DNA of 64,000 nucleotides from positions 2,046,001 through 2,110,000 of the forward strand of contig OZ244921.1 of assembly GCA_965221755.1 (NCBI GenBank). The letters are read 5' to 3'. A program made the position numbers and the translations under genes. Shown piece after piece: positions 61,214 through 64,000 of this stretch (the first letter of the stretch is position 1; each line of letters starts with the position of its first letter). This DNA is from Azophilus sp965221755 (GTDB lineage Bacteria; Pseudomonadota; Gammaproteobacteria; Pseudomonadales; Azotimanducaceae). The notes below the pieces were generated by a model. That model searched no databases. It had not been told where the DNA came from and worked only from the letters and a program-made list of their open reading frames with translations.

Positions 61214-62432
61214 AAGCATATTGCAAGCTCGAAAGGGCGCCGCGTCGAGGCCGAGTTCACGGGGGCCGAGGTGACCTCGAACGGCGGCGCGATGCTGCTG
61301 GCGGAGGCGGACCGCCGGATGGGCCTGACCCAGGCGGCGGCCGACGCCATCGGCGACGACCGGCGCCTCAAAAGCGTCGTCCACGCCACCCGGGACATCA
61401 TCCGGCAGCGCACATACGGCCTGATCCTGGGCTGCGAGGACCTCAACGACCACGGGCGGCTGCGGCTCGACCCGGCGCTGCAGGCGGCCGTCATGCGGGA
61501 CGGGGCGATGGCCAGCCCGTCGACGCTGTGCCGCTTCGAGCGCAAGTCCACGCCCGCGGAGGCGCTGGCGTTGCACGGGGTGCTGTTCGACCAGTTCGTG
61601 GCCGCGCACCCGGAGCCGCCGAAGCGGGCGGTGCTGGACTTCGACGCCACCGACGTTGCCCTGCACGGGATGCAGGAGGGCCGGCACTGCCACGGCCACT
61701 ACCGGTCGTACTGCCACCTGCCGCTGTACGTGTTCAGCGGGCGGCACCTGCGGGAAGCGGAGCTTCCCGATGACGAACCTTCGGTTCGCCTGCTGGCGGC
61801 GGCGCTGCAGCCGAGCGACCGGGACGCGGCCTGGCGGGCGGGCGCGGTTCTGAAGCTGCTCGTGGACGCGCTGCGCGCCGAGTGGCCGGATGTTGAGGTC
61901 ATCCTGCGCGGCGACTGCGGCTTCTGCCGCCCGCGCATCCTGCGCTGGCGCGGGAAGGCCGGGGTGGGCTACGTGCTGGGCCTGCCGTCCAACAAGCGCC
62001 TGGCGGCGCTGGCCGCGCCGGTCGTCGGCGCCGCTGCGGCCCTGCACCGGCTGGACGGCGGGAAGCGTCGCCTGTTCGACCACTTCATGTACGCCGCCGG
62101 CACCTGGCCGCGCGAGCGGCGGGTGGTCGTCAAGGCGAAGCACACGGAACTCGGGGCGAACACGCGCTTCGTCGAGCGCGTTCAACGCCAACCGGTTCCG
62201 CCTGCTGCTCAGCGCCCTGGCCTTCGTCCTCCTTGAGGGGATGCGGCGCATGGCCCTCAACGCCACCGACTTGGCCAAGGCGTCGCCGCGGACCATCCGC
62301 CCCGCCCTGCTCAAGTTGGGTGCCGTGGTCATGTCCAACACCCGCCGGGTGCGCCTGCTGATGAGCCGCTCCCACCCCGACCAGGCTTTGTTCCGCCGGG
62401 TCGCCGCATCCCTCGCCCCGCAGCCGCCCTGA
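61214..62432 (+). mobile_element. IS1380-family transposase remnant
   Basis: VEAEFTGAEVTSNGGAMLLA, ADRRMGLTQAAADAIGDDRR and LDFDATDVALHGMQEG (DDE first Asp region) plus VILRGDCGFCRPRILRW (second Asp) and KHTELGANTRFV are clear IS1380 transposase. After GANTRFV roughly 30–40 residues that should hold the catalytic Glu are missing, and the sequence resumes one frame over at AFNANRFRLLLSALAFVLLE. There is a TGA at 61211 and no good start codon (first candidate GTG 61271). The element is dead. I could not recognise its terminal repeats. Confidence 0.8.
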
Positions 62433-62668
62433 CCCCCCGGAGCGCTGTCCCCGGCGCGTTGAGACAAGCATGGGGGTTGGGGGGGAGTTGCGCCCGATGC
62501 CTGCGGGAAACGGCCAAAACCGATGCTCGGAAAGCCCCCATCGCTCGAGAGTGTCAGGAAACGTGACGAAGTGGCTCAGGCTCTCGAAAGTTGGACAACT
62601 CGTGCGACATCCGGGCTAGGGCAGCGACAGATTAAGCTACATCGAGGAGTCCCAAGGAATCAGGACCT

Positions 62669-62950
62669 CTACCCTATACGCGAGAGTTCCGGAAACAACG
62701 AAGTGGGCGGCAGCGCAATTCTATCTGTGGGTTGCAGATTCCTCAGATTACGAGAGCGGGGTTTGCCATCAGGAGATAAGATGATGAATTCCCGCTCCCC
62801 GACAAGTTGGATAACAACATCATCAAGGTCTGAAAATCGAGCGGCCGTTTCGTTAGCCAGAGAATGCCGCACAGCGTCTAAAGTGACTGGGCCGCCAGAG
62901 GTCAGGCTGAATAGACGTTTTGGCAACGAGTTCAATAGCCGCTTCCTCAT
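62669..62950 (-). CDS. Small hypothetical protein downstream of tcmP
   Basis: A 93-residue protein, MRKRLLNSLPKRLFSLTSGG opening, with SDLDDVVIQLVGEREFIILS in the middle. No family recognised. It starts 9 bases after the tcmP stop on the same strand, so it is probably cotranscribed. G+C content in this corner is clearly lower than in the rest of the window, suggesting recent acquisition. An overlapping plus-strand frame (62523–62963) is less convincing. The 236 bases between it and the IS1380 fragment hold nothing I can name. Confidence 0.5.
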   Translation of the reverse strand: MRKRLLNSLPKRLFSLTSGGPVTLDAVRHSLANETAARFSDLDDVVIQLVGEREFIILSPDGKPRSRNLRNLQPTDRIALPPTSLFPELSRIG

Positions 62951-62959
62951 TTGCTCTTC

Positions 62960-63988
62960 TTAAAGACTACCGAATTTGAACAACGGCAGTTGCTTGGGAT
63001 TCTTCAGTGCATCCCAACCTAAAATTTCAAAATCACCAGGTCCATAGTGTTCAAATATATTAAGTACTTCCCAGTGCCTTTGGACCATAACATCGCGTGC
63101 CTTGGGGTGTCGCGATAAGTGAAGGAACCACAAGGCCCGACGTGACTTTTGCGGACGAATGAAAAACGGGGTATCGTAGGTTGCACCCGCTCCATTGCGA
63201 ATTTGATCGCGCAAAGTCCTCTGAACGAGAGCCCTTCCACCGTTACCGCTGCGCTGCTGCATCAGTTCTTTCACTTGAGATTCCGTTATCTCCAGTGGTG
63301 CAACGGCTTTAGTGAACTGTGGCACATCAGCCAGGTGGTTGATAAGTGCGTCTGCAGCAAACGTCAGTATGACCTCAACCTGCGCCAATTCAGCAAAGAT
63401 TCGAGAAACGAGCCTCAATGCCACTTGGGAGAAGCCGGTCTGATCGAGCAGAAAAATTGCACGGCCAGCACGAGGTTGTCTTCGCCGAATTTCCTTGAGA
63501 ATGGCCTCAAGCTCGTCCTCAAATCTTCCATTTCGAATAACAATCTGATCACCGCCCGTGTCGTATCCACGCTCATCCAAAGCCTGCCGAAGATGATCCG
63601 TGTGGGCTTTGTTCCTATCCACAAAGTAGCACTTGCAATCAAAGTGCATAGCCTTGTTACGGTTCTGATTCAATCTGTCATTCGCTGCCGATGCCTCCTC
63701 CAACATGACTAGCGGGGTACCTGACAATATCTTACCTCTGTCAAGAAATGTGCCACCACCGGCAAAACCATCCACAAGATCAAGCCTGAACCGCTCTCGC
63801 CCAGGATTTACATTCAGAGTATCGAAATAGGCTCGGAGATAACGTCGCAAGACGGTCAGCTTTGCCCTGCTGTGCTCCTCGATTGTTGGGGGATCTTGAT
63901 TAGGATGCCACCGGAAGGCCACGGCTCTTTTCCCCAACCCAAGTAATCGGCATTGCGCTATATTCCACTCCCTCAACTCGACGACCAC
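62960..63988 (-). CDS. tcmP: Three-Cys-motif partner protein TcmP
   Basis: A protein of at least 342 residues. TIEEHSRAKLTVLRRYLRAY then FRLDLVDGFAGGGTFLDRG, at about residues 35–85, is the TcmP signature (K...L..YL.ay; vDGFAG.G). CKCYFVDRNKAHTDHLRQAL and AIFLLDQTGFSQVALRLV follow the Rossmann pattern of a methyltransferase-like fold. TcmP proteins are known as partners of three-Cys-motif (radical-SAM-like) proteins in phage and defence contexts; activity unknown. The GTG at 63988 is the last possible start seen, but the frame is open to the window edge, so the gene may begin outside. Lower G+C than the core. Confidence 0.7.
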   Translation of the reverse strand: MVVELREWNIAQCRLLGLGKRAVAFRWHPNQDPPTIEEHSRAKLTVLRRYLRAYFDTLNVNPGRERFRLDLVDGFAGGGTFLDRGKILSGTPLVMLEEASAANDRLNQNRNKAMHFDCKCYFVDRNKAHTDHLRQALDERGYDTGGDQIVIRNGRFEDELEAILKEIRRRQPRAGRAIFLLDQTGFSQVALRLVSRIFAELAQVEVILTFAADALINHLADVPQFTKAVAPLEITESQVKELMQQRSGNGGRALVQRTLRDQIRNGAGATYDTPFFIRPQKSRRALWFLHLSRHPKARDVMVQRHWEVLNIFEHYGPGDFEILGWDALKNPKQLPLFKFGSL

Positions 63989-64000
63989 CAGACTTCGGAG

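Noticed and set aside
62523..62963. A 146-codon plus-strand frame in the low-G+C right end
   Set aside because: It overlaps the minus-strand 93-residue gene, which sits 9 bases after tcmP in operon fashion and is the better choice.

Overview
The window is GC-rich chromosomal DNA from what looks like an uncultivated gammaproteobacterium. The evidence is gene content and order. The block dcd–mrp–metG–rsxABDGE–nth and the purM / DUF2066 / hda neighbourhood are arrangements I know from gammaproteobacteria such as Pseudomonas. CGFS glutaredoxin, RNase T, HtpX, RlmE and SSB agree with this. An F420-type luciferase-like oxidoreductase, many decayed toxin–antitoxin and insertion-sequence remnants, and two defence islands suggest an environmental or host-associated lineage; that last step is inference.

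Layout. (1) 1–9606, minus strand: a tightly coupled BREX type 3 operon, brxF–brxC–(AlbA_2 ATPase)–pglX–(DUF2513)–pglZ, with pglZ cut by the window edge. (2) 10016–18709: housekeeping genes (htpX, LLM oxidoreductase, PatB-like C–S lyase, grxD, rnt, a DUF4143 ATPase, argG), separated by copies of a dispersed palindromic repeat. (3) 18851–25543: a DUF5678/retropepsin-like pair, a graveyard of broken toxin–antitoxin genes, a large SNF2-type helicase and a nucleotidyltransferase-like remnant. (4) 25599–39492: the conserved core, with metG, an Rnf/Rsx complex, nth, mrp, dcd, a Uma2 gene, purM, and the chain DUF2066–CDP-alcohol transferase–hda–murG. (5) 39467–54536: a secreted trypsin-like protease, ssb, a dead glutathione transferase, a quinol-monooxygenase-like protein, a Uma2 gene, an intact DUF1703-type ATPase/nuclease and a broken second copy, an IS110 fragment, a molybdopterin oxidoreductase with an Nramp-like carrier, an APH–DUF6285 protein, rlmE and a NIPSNAP protein. 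(6) 54779–64000: a second defence-like island with TIGR04255 protein, HTH protein, unknown protein, a nuclease–methyltransferase broken by one stop codon, VapBC, an IS1380 fragment, and a TcmP-type protein with a small partner.

The points most worth a second look are these. The Rnf cluster has no full rnfC: its C-terminal iron–sulphur half is fused to RnfB and the NADH/FMN-binding half is absent. The BREX-3 operon carries two non-canonical genes in translational coupling with the core genes. The four-gene cassette at 54779–60538 looks like a defence system whose effector is interrupted by a single TAA. A mosaic dispersed repeat recurs in about ten intergenic gaps and sits at several gene truncation points. 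I saw no rRNA gene, tRNA gene or CRISPR array by eye.
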